Shown piece by piece: positions 25,306 through 34,176 of a stretch of DNA of 64,000 nt. Made by a program: the position numbers and the translations under genes. The notes under the pieces were generated by a model. That model had not been told where the DNA came from. It ran no database searches and worked only from the letters and a program-made list of their open reading frames with translations. Origin of the DNA: Archangium lipolyticum (lineage in GTDB: Bacteria; Myxococcota; Myxococcia; Myxococcales; Myxococcaceae); the NCBI RefSeq assembly GCF_024623785.1, contig NZ_JANKBZ010000031.1, positions 62,001 through 126,000 on the forward strand, read 5' to 3'. How positions within the stretch are numbered: position 1 is the first letter of the stretch; every line of letters begins with the position of its first letter.

Positions 25306-26607
25306 ATGTCCACTGAAACCACCCTGCTGCGCTACATGACCCGCTTCCGCTGCATTGCCGAGCGCTGTGAGGACACCTGCTGCACGGGACTCAAGGTGCC
25401 GGTGGGCGAGGCGCACCTGCACCGGATGCACGAGGCGGTGGCGAACAGCCCGGAGGACGCGGCGCACCTGCACCAGCACCTCCAGCCCAATCCCGGCGGA
25501 GCGCCCTCGGAGCGGGCCTTCATCCAGATGCGTCCGGACGGGCACTGCCCCTTCCTGGATACGGAGCGGCTCTGCGCCCTCCAGCGCCGTCACGGTGACG
25601 CCGTGCTGCCGGACATCTGCGCCAACTTCCCGCGCGTCGTCACGAAGTGGGGCGAGCGGGTGGAGGTCTCGGGGACGCTCGCCTGCCCGGAGGTGGCGCG
25701 CCAGTGTCTGCTGGAAGAGGACGCGGTGGAGCCGGAGCCCGTGCCCGCCCTGTCACGGTACGTCCCGCGGCCGGAGGCGGCGAGAGCCCTCCCGGTGCAC
25801 GAGAAGGACGCGTACACCTTCCATGCGGAGACGGTGCGCGCGGCACTGCTGCGACTGGTGCGGCGGCGCGAGTATCCACTGGCCTCGCGGCTCGCGATGC
25901 TGGGGCAACTGGCCCACGGGCTGGACGGCTTCTACTTCCGGGGAACGGAGTCCTTCCAAGGTGAGGCCCGTACCGGGGCCGAGGTACGGCTGAGCGAGGA
26001 GCTCCAGCGCGTCGAGTCCCCGGAGGTACTGGAAGCCGTGCACCGGGACTTCGGCGGACTGACCCTCCCCGGGGGCCCGTGCGTGGGCCTGTTCACCTCG
26101 GTGCTGAGGGCGCGGATGGCGACCGGCCGTGGAGAACGGTTCACCACCCTGGTGCGTGGCGTGCTGGAGTCGCTCCGGCTCGACGAAGGCGGCCCGGCGG
26201 ATCTGGACACGGCCTGGCGCACCTACGCCGAGCGGTGGCACCGCCTGGAAGCGCTGCACGGCGAGCGGGTGCACCGCTACTTCCACAACTCCACCCTCCA
26301 CCATCTCTGGCGGGCCCCCTTCACCGATACGCCGAGCCTGCTCGCGTACGTGTTCCGCCTGGCGCTGCGGGTGGGACTGCTCCGGTTGACGCTCGTGGGC
26401 CATCCCCGGGTGGCGGAGCTCTGCCTCGAGCCCTCCCCCACCGCCGGGTCCCGGGAGCAACTGGACCGGGCGGCGGTGGAGACCTTCCAGCTCATGGCGA
26501 AGCACGTGGAGCAGGCGCCGGGCTTCCTCACGCTCGCCGAGGGGCTCGTGGGCGAGGGGCGCGGCGCGGAGACGCTGGGCAAGGTGCTCGTCTTCGCGGC
26601 GTTCTGA
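25306..26607 (+). CDS. FliB-like lysine N-methylase family protein (Cys-rich)
   Basis: 433 aa. N-terminal Cys cluster: RFRCIAERCEDTCCTGLKVP (Cys16, 21, 25, 26), PDGHCPFLDTERLCALQ (Cys81, 90), LPDICANFPR (Cys105), TLACPEVARQCLLEE (Cys127, 134). This is the pattern of the flagellin lysine-N-methylase FliB family, which is thought to bind an Fe-S cluster. The C-terminal half is helical and variable. Divergent from the invertase gene. No flagellin or flagellar gene is in view, so the methylation substrate, if any, must be something else. Confidence 0.7.
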   Translation: MSTETTLLRYMTRFRCIAERCEDTCCTGLKVPVGEAHLHRMHEAVANSPEDAAHLHQHLQPNPGGAPSERAFIQMRPDGHCPFLDTERLCALQRRHGDAVLPDICANFPRVVTKWGERVEVSGTLACPEVARQCLLEEDAVEPEPVPALSRYVPRPEAARALPVHEKDAYTFHAETVRAALLRLVRRREYPLASRLAMLGQLAHGLDGFYFRGTESFQGEARTGAEVRLSEELQRVESPEVLEAVHRDFGGLTLPGGPCVGLFTSVLRARMATGRGERFTTLVRGVLESLRLDEGGPADLDTAWRTYAERWHRLEALHGERVHRYFHNSTLHHLWRAPFTDTPSLLAYVFRLALRVGLLRLTLVGHPRVAELCLEPSPTAGSREQLDRAAVETFQLMAKHVEQAPGFLTLAEGLVGEGRGAETLGKVLVFAAF

Positions 26608-26610
26608 GCG

Positions 26611-26628
26611 GCGGGGGCGAGGCCCCGC
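26611..26628. terminator. Weak hairpin between convergent genes
   Basis: GCGGGG at 26611-26616 pairs with CCCCGC at 26623-26628 over a 6-nt loop, just after the FliB-like stop and touching the stop of the convergent gene. Short, no T-run. Confidence 0.35.
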
Positions 26629-27764
26629 TACCCACCCGCCGGGCCCCGGTTCCCATGAGCCACCGGGCAGCCCCCGCCGGAGCGCGCGGAGAACTCCTGG
26701 ATGGCCTTGTACGCCGAGTCCGAGACCACGTCCGTCGGAGACGACAGACACTGCGTCATCCGCCGGCCGCGCTCGTCCTCGACGCCGAACACCAGACGCC
26801 CCGCGAGCCGGTCCGCCACGATGCGGCCCAACAGGTCGCGGATCTGCTCGTCGATGTTGGGACCCGTGATGCCATTGGCCACCAGCAATCGCAGGTCCAC
26901 CTCCTCGGGGTCCATGATGCTGCGGAAGATCTGCCAGCGAGGGCTGTACTCGGCCACCGGCCAGATGGTGGGAACGACGACGTACAGCTTCTTCCACTCG
27001 GCGGGCCCGAGCATCTGCTTCCACCGCAGCATGGCTGTCATCACCGCGTCCACCTGGAGCTTCCCCGCGGTGTCCATGGACAGCCGGATGAGGGGCCGCA
27101 TCGCGGTGGTGTAGGCCTCGTAATCGGCCACGGTGATACTGCGCTTGCGCAGCGTCCGCTCCACATAGCCGTCCGTGAGCTCCAGCATGGACTGGACCCA
27201 GGGCCGGTGCGCGGCGTCCAGGGACCCGGCGCCGTGCGTGAAGGACTCCAGCGCGAGCTTCACCTTCCGCTGGTAGGCCAGCATCCCCTCCATCCACGAA
27301 GTGGCGGCCGGGTTCTGGAAGTAGGGACTGACGAGGGTGAACAACCCCAGCGGCATGTGCGCGAGGCACTTGAGCAATTCGTACGCGCGAGGCGTGGGCC
27401 GCACGGAATGCGTCTCGCCGTTCTCCAGGTACAGCGTGTACGTGCCTCCCACGCCCTGGCGGCCGAAGTCGGAGCGATCCATCTCGGGCTCGGTGTCCCG
27501 CGCGATGATCAGCGGGTAGATGTTCCGGCCCACGCGGTGGATCATCTGCAGGTAGTTCTGCCGCATCGTCCGGTGCAGCTCGACGATGCAGCTGTGCAGC
27601 TCGAAGCCCGCGTCATGCTGGGTCGCGCTGGGAGGAATCAGCTCCTCCACGCCCTTGGAGTGGAGCCGCTCGACGACCTTGAAGGCCTCGGTATCGCGGT
27701 ACTCCCACGGCTCGATGAGCCCGGAGGGCTGGGGAGGGTTCGAAGAAGGGTGTTGCTCGGACAT
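26628..27764 (-). CDS. Unknown 378-aa protein with CPVAHG C-terminal motif
   Basis: Start ATG 27762-27764 (MSEQHPSSNPPQPSG); an upstream reading to 27881 was rejected as atypical. No signal peptide or membrane segment; mostly helical. His- and Cys-containing landmarks are ATQHDAGFELHSCIVELHRT and, near the end, GGGCPVAHGN. The CPVxHG motif resembles heme-regulatory CP motifs and the N-terminus of some heme peroxidases, but no peroxidase domain is present. Family not recognised. Convergent with the FliB-like gene; a small hairpin (26611-26628) lies between them. Confidence 0.7.
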   Translation of the reverse strand: MSEQHPSSNPPQPSGLIEPWEYRDTEAFKVVERLHSKGVEELIPPSATQHDAGFELHSCIVELHRTMRQNYLQMIHRVGRNIYPLIIARDTEPEMDRSDFGRQGVGGTYTLYLENGETHSVRPTPRAYELLKCLAHMPLGLFTLVSPYFQNPAATSWMEGMLAYQRKVKLALESFTHGAGSLDAAHRPWVQSMLELTDGYVERTLRKRSITVADYEAYTTAMRPLIRLSMDTAGKLQVDAVMTAMLRWKQMLGPAEWKKLYVVVPTIWPVAEYSPRWQIFRSIMDPEEVDLRLLVANGITGPNIDEQIRDLLGRIVADRLAGRLVFGVEDERGRRMTQCLSSPTDVVSDSAYKAIQEFSARSGGGCPVAHGNRGPAGG

Positions 27765-27847
27765 GTTCGCCCCAAGGGGAAGCTCTGAATGGAACAATCC
27801 AGAGCCTAGACTCCATCCCCGACACCGAGGAGACATCCTCCGGCCAT

Positions 27848-30706
27848 TCAGTCCAACGAACGCACGGGGAGGACCCACCACTCCTTGCCGGTGGCCAGGT
27901 CATCGGCGAGGAAGAAGACGTTCCTCCCGGAGCGGATGAAGTACCGGGGAAAGGGCATCGAGCCCTTCAGGCCAGGGACGAGCTCCTGAAGCAGACGTGT
28001 CCCGCGGCGCGTGCCGTCGCTCATCCACAGCTCCGCGCCATGGACGCCATCATCGGCGCCGAAGAGGAGCGTGTCCTCCACGCTGTACAGCTCGGACCAG
28101 AGGGTCGAGGAGTCCGGACCGGGACGGATGTCCTCGACGAGCACGGTGCCCGCGGCGGTGCCGTCGCTCTTCCACAGCTCCTCGCCGTAGCCGGGGGCAT
28201 GGGCGGCGAAGAAGAACATCCCCCCGTTGGCGGCACCCACTCCCGGATAGAAGACCGACCAGGAGTCACCGGGGCTCACGTCCTTCAACAGGTGGGTGCC
28301 CTCGGGCGTGCCATCGCTCACCCAGGGCTCCCGGCCGTGGACCTGGTTGTAGGCGAAGAAGAAGGCCTTCCCGTCCACGTCGGTGATCGTCGCGGGGTAG
28401 GAACCCTGGAGACCCGGTGCGAGGTCGCCCAGCATGAAGGTGCCCTCGGGCGTGCCATCGCTCCGCCACAGCTCCTCGCCGTAGCCGTGCACCCAATCCT
28501 CGGCCGTGAAGAAGAGCAGGTCCCCCACCACCTTCATCGGCTCGTACCTGAAGCCGATGTCGGTCTCCGACACGCGGAAGGTGCCCTCGGGCGTGCCGTC
28601 GCTCCGCCACAGCTCGGGCCCATGCACGGGGTCGCTGGCGAGGAAGATGAGCGAGCCCCGGAGCTCATTCAACTGGGACGGACCCGAACCGGACTCGCCA
28701 GGATGGATGTCCTCGACGAGCACGGTGCCCGCTTCCGTGCCATCACTCCGCCACAGCTCGCTTCCGTGGACGCCATCATCGGCGACGACGAAGAGCACGC
28801 CGCCCGCCACGAACGGGACGGCGCCACTCGAGCCGGAGCCGGGCAGGATGTCCTTGACGAGCCGGGTGCCCGCTTCCGTGCCATCACTCGTCCACAGCTC
28901 GTCTCCGTGAACACCGTCATCGGCGGTGAAGAAGACCCGCCTCCCGAGCGCCACCATGGCCCGGGCATAGGTGAAGGGAGAGATCGAGCCCTCGGGGCCG
29001 GGGCGGAGATCCTTGACGAGCCGGGTGCCCTCGGGCGTGCCGTCGCTCGTCCACAACTCGATCCCCGTGCTCAGGTCGCGAGCGAAGAAGAACAGCCGCC
29101 CGCCCGCGTCGACCGCCGAGTACAGGGACGGATCCGCCAGGCCGGGGATGATGTCCTGCAACGGGTACGCGGGACCCGAGCCCGAGGACATCGAGCTGCT
29201 CGCCGAGGAGAGGAGCCCGGCCCCAGCGAGGAGGCCGCGGGAGTCGAGCTTCGCGGACCACAGCTCGGCGCCCCGGTAGCGGTCCTGGGCCACGAAGAAG
29301 AGCCGCGCGCCGGAGCGCGTGAAATAGCGGGGCGAGGAGGAGAAGGCACCCGGGGCGAGCTCGTCCACCCGGTGGGTGCCCCCGCGTGTCCCATCGCTCG
29401 TCCACAGCTCATGGCCCCTGCCCGGCTCGTGGGCGGTGAAGAAGAGGCGCCCGCCCTCGGCCTTCAGGAAGGCGAGGCTGGGGCTGCGCTCTCCGGAGCG
29501 GATGTCCTTGACGAGCCGGGTGCCCTCGGGCGTGCCATCACTCCGCCACAGCTCATCGCCGAGGCCCGGCACGTACGCGGAGAAGTAGAGCACCCCGCCC
29601 AGCGCGGTCAGCTCCCGGGGATGCGAACTGTCCGGACCGGGCCGCAGGTCCACGACCCGGTGGGTGCCACCCGGCGTGCCGTCACTCGTCCACGGCTCGA
29701 CGCCAGCGGCCGGGTCACTCGAGGGGAAGAAGACGCGGCGCCCGGCGGCCGTCATCGAGAAGGCGTCGAGGTCCTCATTCGGGGTCCTCACCTCCGCGAG
29801 GGCCACCGTGCCCTCCGGCGTGCCATCGCTCTTCCACAACGTCACGGAGAGGGGCGGGTCCTCGCGATCCTCGTAGTCGAAGAACATGAAGAAGTAGAGC
29901 GTCCCGTCCGCGCCGGTCGCGGAGAGGAACGAGGGAAACTCATCCGGGTCCTCGGATTCGAACCGGCGGATGAGCACCGTGCCCGCCTCCGTCCCATCGG
30001 TCCGCCACAACGCGCGCGCGGCGAAGAAGTAGAGGTATCTCCCCGCCACCGTCAGCTCCCGGGGGTAGGAGCCCGCGGGCCCGGGGACGAGGTCCACCAC
30101 CCGGGAGGTCCCTCCGGGAGTGCCATCGCTCTTCCACAGCTCGGTGCCGTGCTCCGCGTCGGTGGCGATGAAGAAAAGCGACCCCCGGAAGGCGGTCAGC
30201 TCCGCGGACCCATACACGCTGGTGCCAGGATCGATGTCCATGACACGGGAGGTGCCATCCGGGGAGCCATCGCTCTTCCACAGCTCGGCGCGGTAGTCCG
30301 GAGTCGCGCTGACGAAGAAGAGCGTCCGGCCCACCGCGGTGAGCGCGTGCAGCTCCGAGCTCTCGGGCCCGGGAGTGAGATCCTCGACCAGGCGGGTGCC
30401 TCGGCTGGAGCCGTCGCTCAGCCACAGCTCGGTGCCATGCTCCGCGTCGGTGGCGATGAAGAAGAGTCTCCCAGCGGCATCCGTCAGCGAGGAAGGCGCC
30501 GAGCCGGGCTGACCCCGGGCGATGTCCTCCACGCGGGAAGCGTTGCCCACGCCATCACGCCATGTGGAGAGCTCCGCATGCTCCGCGGCCGAGCCCGGCG
30601 CGCCTGCCTGCTCGGATTCGGCAGGAGGCGCGGACACGGGCCCGCAGGCCAGGGCGAGGGCCAGTACCGGAAGAAGGAGCCGCGAAGTCTGCGAGATGGC
30701 CGACAT
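27848..30706 (-). CDS. Lipoprotein with 16 or more ELWxSDGTxxGT repeats
   Basis: 952 aa. Signal with lipobox LALAC (after LLLPVLALALAC), then a repeat array filling the rest: about 16 clear copies of ELWxSDGTxxGTxxVxDxxPG plus one degenerate copy (ELWSAKLDSRG) near the middle, each about 48-58 residues, with the pattern RxFFxAxDxxHGxELW. These hyalin/ELWxxDGT-type repeats likely fold as beta-propeller blades; two propellers would fit the length. SD AGGAAGG precedes the ATG by about 6 nt. Probably surface-exposed. Common in myxobacteria; function unknown. Confidence 0.88.
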   Translation of the reverse strand: MSAISQTSRLLLPVLALALACGPVSAPPAESEQAGAPGSAAEHAELSTWRDGVGNASRVEDIARGQPGSAPSSLTDAAGRLFFIATDAEHGTELWLSDGSSRGTRLVEDLTPGPESSELHALTAVGRTLFFVSATPDYRAELWKSDGSPDGTSRVMDIDPGTSVYGSAELTAFRGSLFFIATDAEHGTELWKSDGTPGGTSRVVDLVPGPAGSYPRELTVAGRYLYFFAARALWRTDGTEAGTVLIRRFESEDPDEFPSFLSATGADGTLYFFMFFDYEDREDPPLSVTLWKSDGTPEGTVALAEVRTPNEDLDAFSMTAAGRRVFFPSSDPAAGVEPWTSDGTPGGTHRVVDLRPGPDSSHPRELTALGGVLYFSAYVPGLGDELWRSDGTPEGTRLVKDIRSGERSPSLAFLKAEGGRLFFTAHEPGRGHELWTSDGTRGGTHRVDELAPGAFSSSPRYFTRSGARLFFVAQDRYRGAELWSAKLDSRGLLAGAGLLSSASSSMSSGSGPAYPLQDIIPGLADPSLYSAVDAGGRLFFFARDLSTGIELWTSDGTPEGTRLVKDLRPGPEGSISPFTYARAMVALGRRVFFTADDGVHGDELWTSDGTEAGTRLVKDILPGSGSSGAVPFVAGGVLFVVADDGVHGSELWRSDGTEAGTVLVEDIHPGESGSGPSQLNELRGSLIFLASDPVHGPELWRSDGTPEGTFRVSETDIGFRYEPMKVVGDLLFFTAEDWVHGYGEELWRSDGTPEGTFMLGDLAPGLQGSYPATITDVDGKAFFFAYNQVHGREPWVSDGTPEGTHLLKDVSPGDSWSVFYPGVGAANGGMFFFAAHAPGYGEELWKSDGTAAGTVLVEDIRPGPDSSTLWSELYSVEDTLLFGADDGVHGAELWMSDGTRRGTRLLQELVPGLKGSMPFPRYFIRSGRNVFFLADDLATGKEWWVLPVRSLD

Positions 30707-30852
30707 GGAGCACCTTCCTGGTGAGTGAAACCACTCGAATCACGAGGAGGTACGTAAACTGAGTACACGGCCTTCCCGGAACAACCGCGCCAGGGAGGGT
30801 GGTGGCTGTCGGATGCCAGACGGGCGCGCCCGCCCGGAGTTGATGCTCCGGG

Positions 30853-33800
30853 TCAACGCGGAACGAGCTCGACGGAGAGTGATGCACCAGCGGGGCGGTG
30901 GCTCCACTCCCGGAAGGACGCGTGGAAGTCGTCCACCGTCCGCGCGAGCGCGCTTCCAGGGCGTATCGAGAGAACCTCGGCGCCATCATGACCCCGCGAG
31001 GAGAGGCCGATGACGAAGGGGCCTTCGGACCGTGCATTCGGAAAGGGCCGCGCGAAGAGCCTGCGGTCGGACTCCATCCGGTACACCAGCGCCGTGAGAT
31101 GCCCGAGCACCCAGCCCGCGGTCGCCTCGCGAGCCTCGGGTGAGGGCGCCTCGACGGAGACCACCAGCCGCACGGGCAGCTCCTTCTCGAGGTCCGCCGG
31201 CTCGAACAGCGCGTCCCAGGCCTCCACGGCCCCCTCGGCACGGGCCCTCCGCACCACGTCACGCGCCCGGGCGAGCTCGTCGCCCAGCACCTGGAGCGTC
31301 GAGCGAGACACGTTGCGCGCGGTGTTGCGCGGCGGCAGCGAGGGCGCGACCACCGGCATGAGGTCTCGCAGGTTGCCGAGCTGGTAACGCGCCGTCTCGG
31401 GGGTGATCGTCACGGGGCGAGGCCACGGCCAGGAGGCGAACGTCTCGAAGAAGTGCACGAGCAGCGCGCTGTCCGAGCGGGTGGCCTCACGAGGCGCGCG
31501 CGTGCACGCCCAGGCCACCAGCACCGCCCACGACAACCCGCCCAGGTAGCCCAGCGCATGCGAGTACACGCCGCGAGCCCTGGCCCAGGCCTTCACGGCG
31601 CGCAGCACCGTGCGGAAGCGCTCGAGCCCCGCCCCTTCCCGCTCCACGCAGTCGAGCAGCGCCCGCGTATCGGTCCAGCCGTTGACCGAGCGGAAGCTCG
31701 CGGTGTCCAGCTGCGCGCCATGCAGCTCCAGCAACTCCGCGGGGGGACAGGGCGCCACACCCTCGGGCCGGCGCGCGTACGACAGGTCGAAGTGCACGCC
31801 GTCGAGCACCAGCTTCACCATGGGGATGGCGGCATCGGCCACGAAGCGCGCGCTCGCGGCTCCGCCCTGCCCTCCCAGAAGTCCGGCGAGCGCCCCCGCG
31901 AAGTCCTCGCGAGACAGACTCGCGGGTCCGATGGCCACCGCGTCCACGTCACTCCCGGCATCGTCCGTGCCGAGCAGGTACGAGCCATACGGGTGGAGCG
32001 CCGTCCCGAGCCGGGCGCACAGGGACTCGAACCTGCCCACCGCGGACTGGCGCGCTCGGCGCACCTCGTCCGAGGAGCGTCTGCCTCCGCCGAGCGGCAC
32101 GCGGCGACGCACCTCGAACGGCTCATTTCCACGCCGGCTGATGAGGCAGACCTCGCGCACCTCGAAGCGGAGCGGGCGCCATTCCTTCTCCCATGCCGCC
32201 AAGGTGCGCCGGGTCTCGGAGGCCGCCGCGCGTGGGAGCTGCCCGATGCTCAGGTGCGGTGTGAAACCGCGCTCGGACTTGCGGCCCTGCTCGTCGCAGT
32301 GGGGGAGCGCTGCTTCGAGCGCGGATTGCAGCGCCTTCAGAGCGCCGTGCGGCCGGTCCTCCGGGCGGAGCCAGGCCGTCACGCTGGCGCGGTGCTCGAA
32401 GTGCTCGAAGCCGGCGAGCATCACCTCGAAGGGCTCGATGTCCCGGAGCGCTTCCGCGATGAGCGCCTCCGCCTCGCCGAAGTATTCCTCCGGCACGAAG
32501 GGGTAGAGCAGCGTCACGTGCGGCATCCAGCGCTCGTACTTCGAGTCGTGCACCGCGCGCAGGGCCTGGATGGGGGCCCACGCTTCCTCGGGTGGGATGA
32601 GCACCACGGCGGACTGGTGGACGGGCGGTACCGTGAGCACCCGGGGTGAGGCCTCACGGGGCTCGTGAGCCGGGGTCCGGACGGATGCGGCACCACGGTG
32701 CAGCACACAACTCAACCCGAAGTGGTCCGACGCGAAGAGCGCATCCCCTCCGGGAGCCGGGGGACCCGAGAGTGGCGCCTCGGCGAAGAGGCCCACCTCG
32801 CGCGGGACGAGCCGGCCGGATGCCGAACGCACGAGCACCCGGTCATAGCGCTGGCACTGACCAGAGGTGGTCGTGAGCGCGGCGAGTGAGTTGCGGGACG
32901 GGTCGAACGTGTACCCCGCGTCGCCCGGCCGCAGCGCCGTCCAGGCATCGACGAAACCGGCCTTCTCGAAGTCCTGGGCCTCGGGCGCGCCGTCGCCGAA
33001 ATTGAAGTCACCCACCAGCAGCACATCGGGCGCCCCACCCTCTTCGTTCCCGAGCGACCGTGTCCAATCGATGAGCGCCCGGACCTGAGCAGCTCGAGCC
33101 GCGCTGCCCGATGGAGCGCGATTGCTCGTCAGGTGCGGCGTGGCCACCCAGAGCGTGCCGCCCGGGAGCGTGAGCTCGCCCGCGATGACGCGCTTGTCAC
33201 GGGAGAAGACGCATTGGCTCAGTGAAGTGAACGGGAAGCGGGAGAGAAGGAGTTGCCCGTAGGGTTGGACGGTAGCCGCGGAGGGTCCTTCCGAGAGGAA
33301 GTAGTGCTCACGCACCCACGGCTTCTCGAGCAACGCGCGGAGGAAGGGCTCGGTGACTTCCTGCAGGGCGATGATGTCCGCATCGACCGAACGCAGCAGG
33401 GAGATCGCCGCGGAGGTCCGCCGGCCCGTGTCGAGCAACTCCGGGTCGTACAGGTCATATAAGACGTTGAACGTGGCGACCGTGAGCTCCGCCGGAGAAG
33501 GAAGGGCCTCGGTGCCGCCGATCATCCGTTCTGCCCCGGCCCAGGCATTGGCTCGCGTGTCGTAGCGGTAGAACGGCAGCGGCGTGAAGCGTGGAGTCGT
33601 TTCGACCGGGAGAGGAGGAGGAAGAGCCGGCGGCGGTGCGGGCTCTTCCGGAGGATCGAAGGTGAGGGTCGATAGCCGGTCGATGCGTTCGCGACGGTCC
33701 CACACCTTTTCGTGGCCACGCCGGAAGTACCAGACGCGGTGCCAGGGAATCTCCCCATCGGGGACGAAGGCCACGAAGGGAATCTCCTCCAGGGCCTCGC

Positions 33801-33903
33801 CGTGCGCGTCGAAGCCGATGACGAACTCACGCCCGTCGAATCGGGGGTCCCAGCGGATGCGATGGTACACCTCTCGGCTGGTCTGGAATCTGTCTTGAGA
33901 CAT
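30853..33903 (-). CDS. Multidomain predicted RNA end-repair protein: MJ1316 + EEP + 2H phosphoesterase + poly(A)-polymerase-type nucleotidyltransferase
   Basis: 1016 aa from ATG 33903 (GAGGAC 7 nt upstream; the longer frame to 34029 runs through a palindromic repeat). Residues 1-80: MJ1316/DUF504 domain (RIRWDPRFDGREFVIGF, EIPWHRVWYFRR). ~140-402: endonuclease/exonuclease/phosphatase domain with Asn146 (TFNVLYD), Glu182 (ALQEV), GDFNF at 298-302 and SDHFGL at 392-397. ~430-600: 2H phosphoesterase with HVT at 462-464 and HLS at 550-552. ~615-1016: nucleotidyltransferase with GSYLLG at 640-645, D652/D654 (GSDVDAV), third Asp in HFDLSY (706), then poly(A)-polymerase central and C-terminal regions. 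All catalytic motifs look intact. The domain set is that of predicted RNA-repair proteins handling 2',3'-cyclic ends. Confidence 0.88.
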   Translation of the reverse strand: MSQDRFQTSREVYHRIRWDPRFDGREFVIGFDAHGEALEEIPFVAFVPDGEIPWHRVWYFRRGHEKVWDRRERIDRLSTLTFDPPEEPAPPPALPPPLPVETTPRFTPLPFYRYDTRANAWAGAERMIGGTEALPSPAELTVATFNVLYDLYDPELLDTGRRTSAAISLLRSVDADIIALQEVTEPFLRALLEKPWVREHYFLSEGPSAATVQPYGQLLLSRFPFTSLSQCVFSRDKRVIAGELTLPGGTLWVATPHLTSNRAPSGSAARAAQVRALIDWTRSLGNEEGGAPDVLLVGDFNFGDGAPEAQDFEKAGFVDAWTALRPGDAGYTFDPSRNSLAALTTTSGQCQRYDRVLVRSASGRLVPREVGLFAEAPLSGPPAPGGDALFASDHFGLSCVLHRGAASVRTPAHEPREASPRVLTVPPVHQSAVVLIPPEEAWAPIQALRAVHDSKYERWMPHVTLLYPFVPEEYFGEAEALIAEALRDIEPFEVMLAGFEHFEHRASVTAWLRPEDRPHGALKALQSALEAALPHCDEQGRKSERGFTPHLSIGQLPRAAASETRRTLAAWEKEWRPLRFEVREVCLISRRGNEPFEVRRRVPLGGGRRSSDEVRRARQSAVGRFESLCARLGTALHPYGSYLLGTDDAGSDVDAVAIGPASLSREDFAGALAGLLGGQGGAASARFVADAAIPMVKLVLDGVHFDLSYARRPEGVAPCPPAELLELHGAQLDTASFRSVNGWTDTRALLDCVEREGAGLERFRTVLRAVKAWARARGVYSHALGYLGGLSWAVLVAWACTRAPREATRSDSALLVHFFETFASWPWPRPVTITPETARYQLGNLRDLMPVVAPSLPPRNTARNVSRSTLQVLGDELARARDVVRRARAEGAVEAWDALFEPADLEKELPVRLVVSVEAPSPEAREATAGWVLGHLTALVYRMESDRRLFARPFPNARSEGPFVIGLSSRGHDGAEVLSIRPGSALARTVDDFHASFREWSHRPAGASLSVELVPR

Positions 33904-33974
33904 GGGCGTGGTCCTCGCGAGCCGCACCAGACGCCACGCTCGTACCGGGACTGACAAACACCGTGGGACGAAGA

Positions 33975-34016
33975 CCCTCACCCTAGCCCTCTCCCAGAGG
34001 GAGAGGGGACCTACAC
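33975..34016 (+). repeat. Palindromic intergenic repeat, copy A
   Basis: Begins CCCTCACCCTAGCCCTCTCC and contains the palindrome CCCTCTCCCAGAGGGAGAGG; 42 nt identical to copy C (34131-34172). Lies upstream of the RNA-repair gene. Confidence 0.85.
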
Positions 34017-34035
34017 AGTGACCAATCAAGTTAGA

Positions 34036-34068
34036 CCCTCTCCCTTTGGGAGAGGGACGGGGTGAGGG
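34036..34068 (-). repeat. Palindromic intergenic repeat, copy B (inverted)
   Basis: Same element in opposite orientation to copies A and C: CCCTCTCCCTTTGGGAGAGG then GACGGGGTGAGGG. A, B and C form a clustered direct/inverted set of about 200 nt. Confidence 0.8.
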
Positions 34069-34130
34069 TCTGGGGAGCGCTCGGGTTGCCCCTGTGCGCT
34101 GTCACACGGGTGAGGGCAATGGAACAAATA

Positions 34131-34172
34131 CCCTCACCCTAGCCCTCTCCCAGAGGGAGAGGGGACCTACAC
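34131..34172 (+). repeat. Palindromic intergenic repeat, copy C
   Basis: Identical over 42 nt to copy A. Ends 5 nt before the stop of the ABC ATPase gene, so it may also stop transcription of the Bat operon through its hairpin. Confidence 0.85.
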
Positions 34173-34176
34173 GGAT

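Noticed and set aside
28040-30724. 894-codon plus-strand frame opposite the ELWxSDGT lipoprotein
   Set aside because: Its repeats are only the mirror of the repeat DNA on the true coding strand; no recognisable domain.
34021-34029. Earlier start for the RNA-repair protein at 34029
   Set aside because: The added 42 residues are the translation of an intergenic palindromic repeat; the ATG at 33903 has a good SD.
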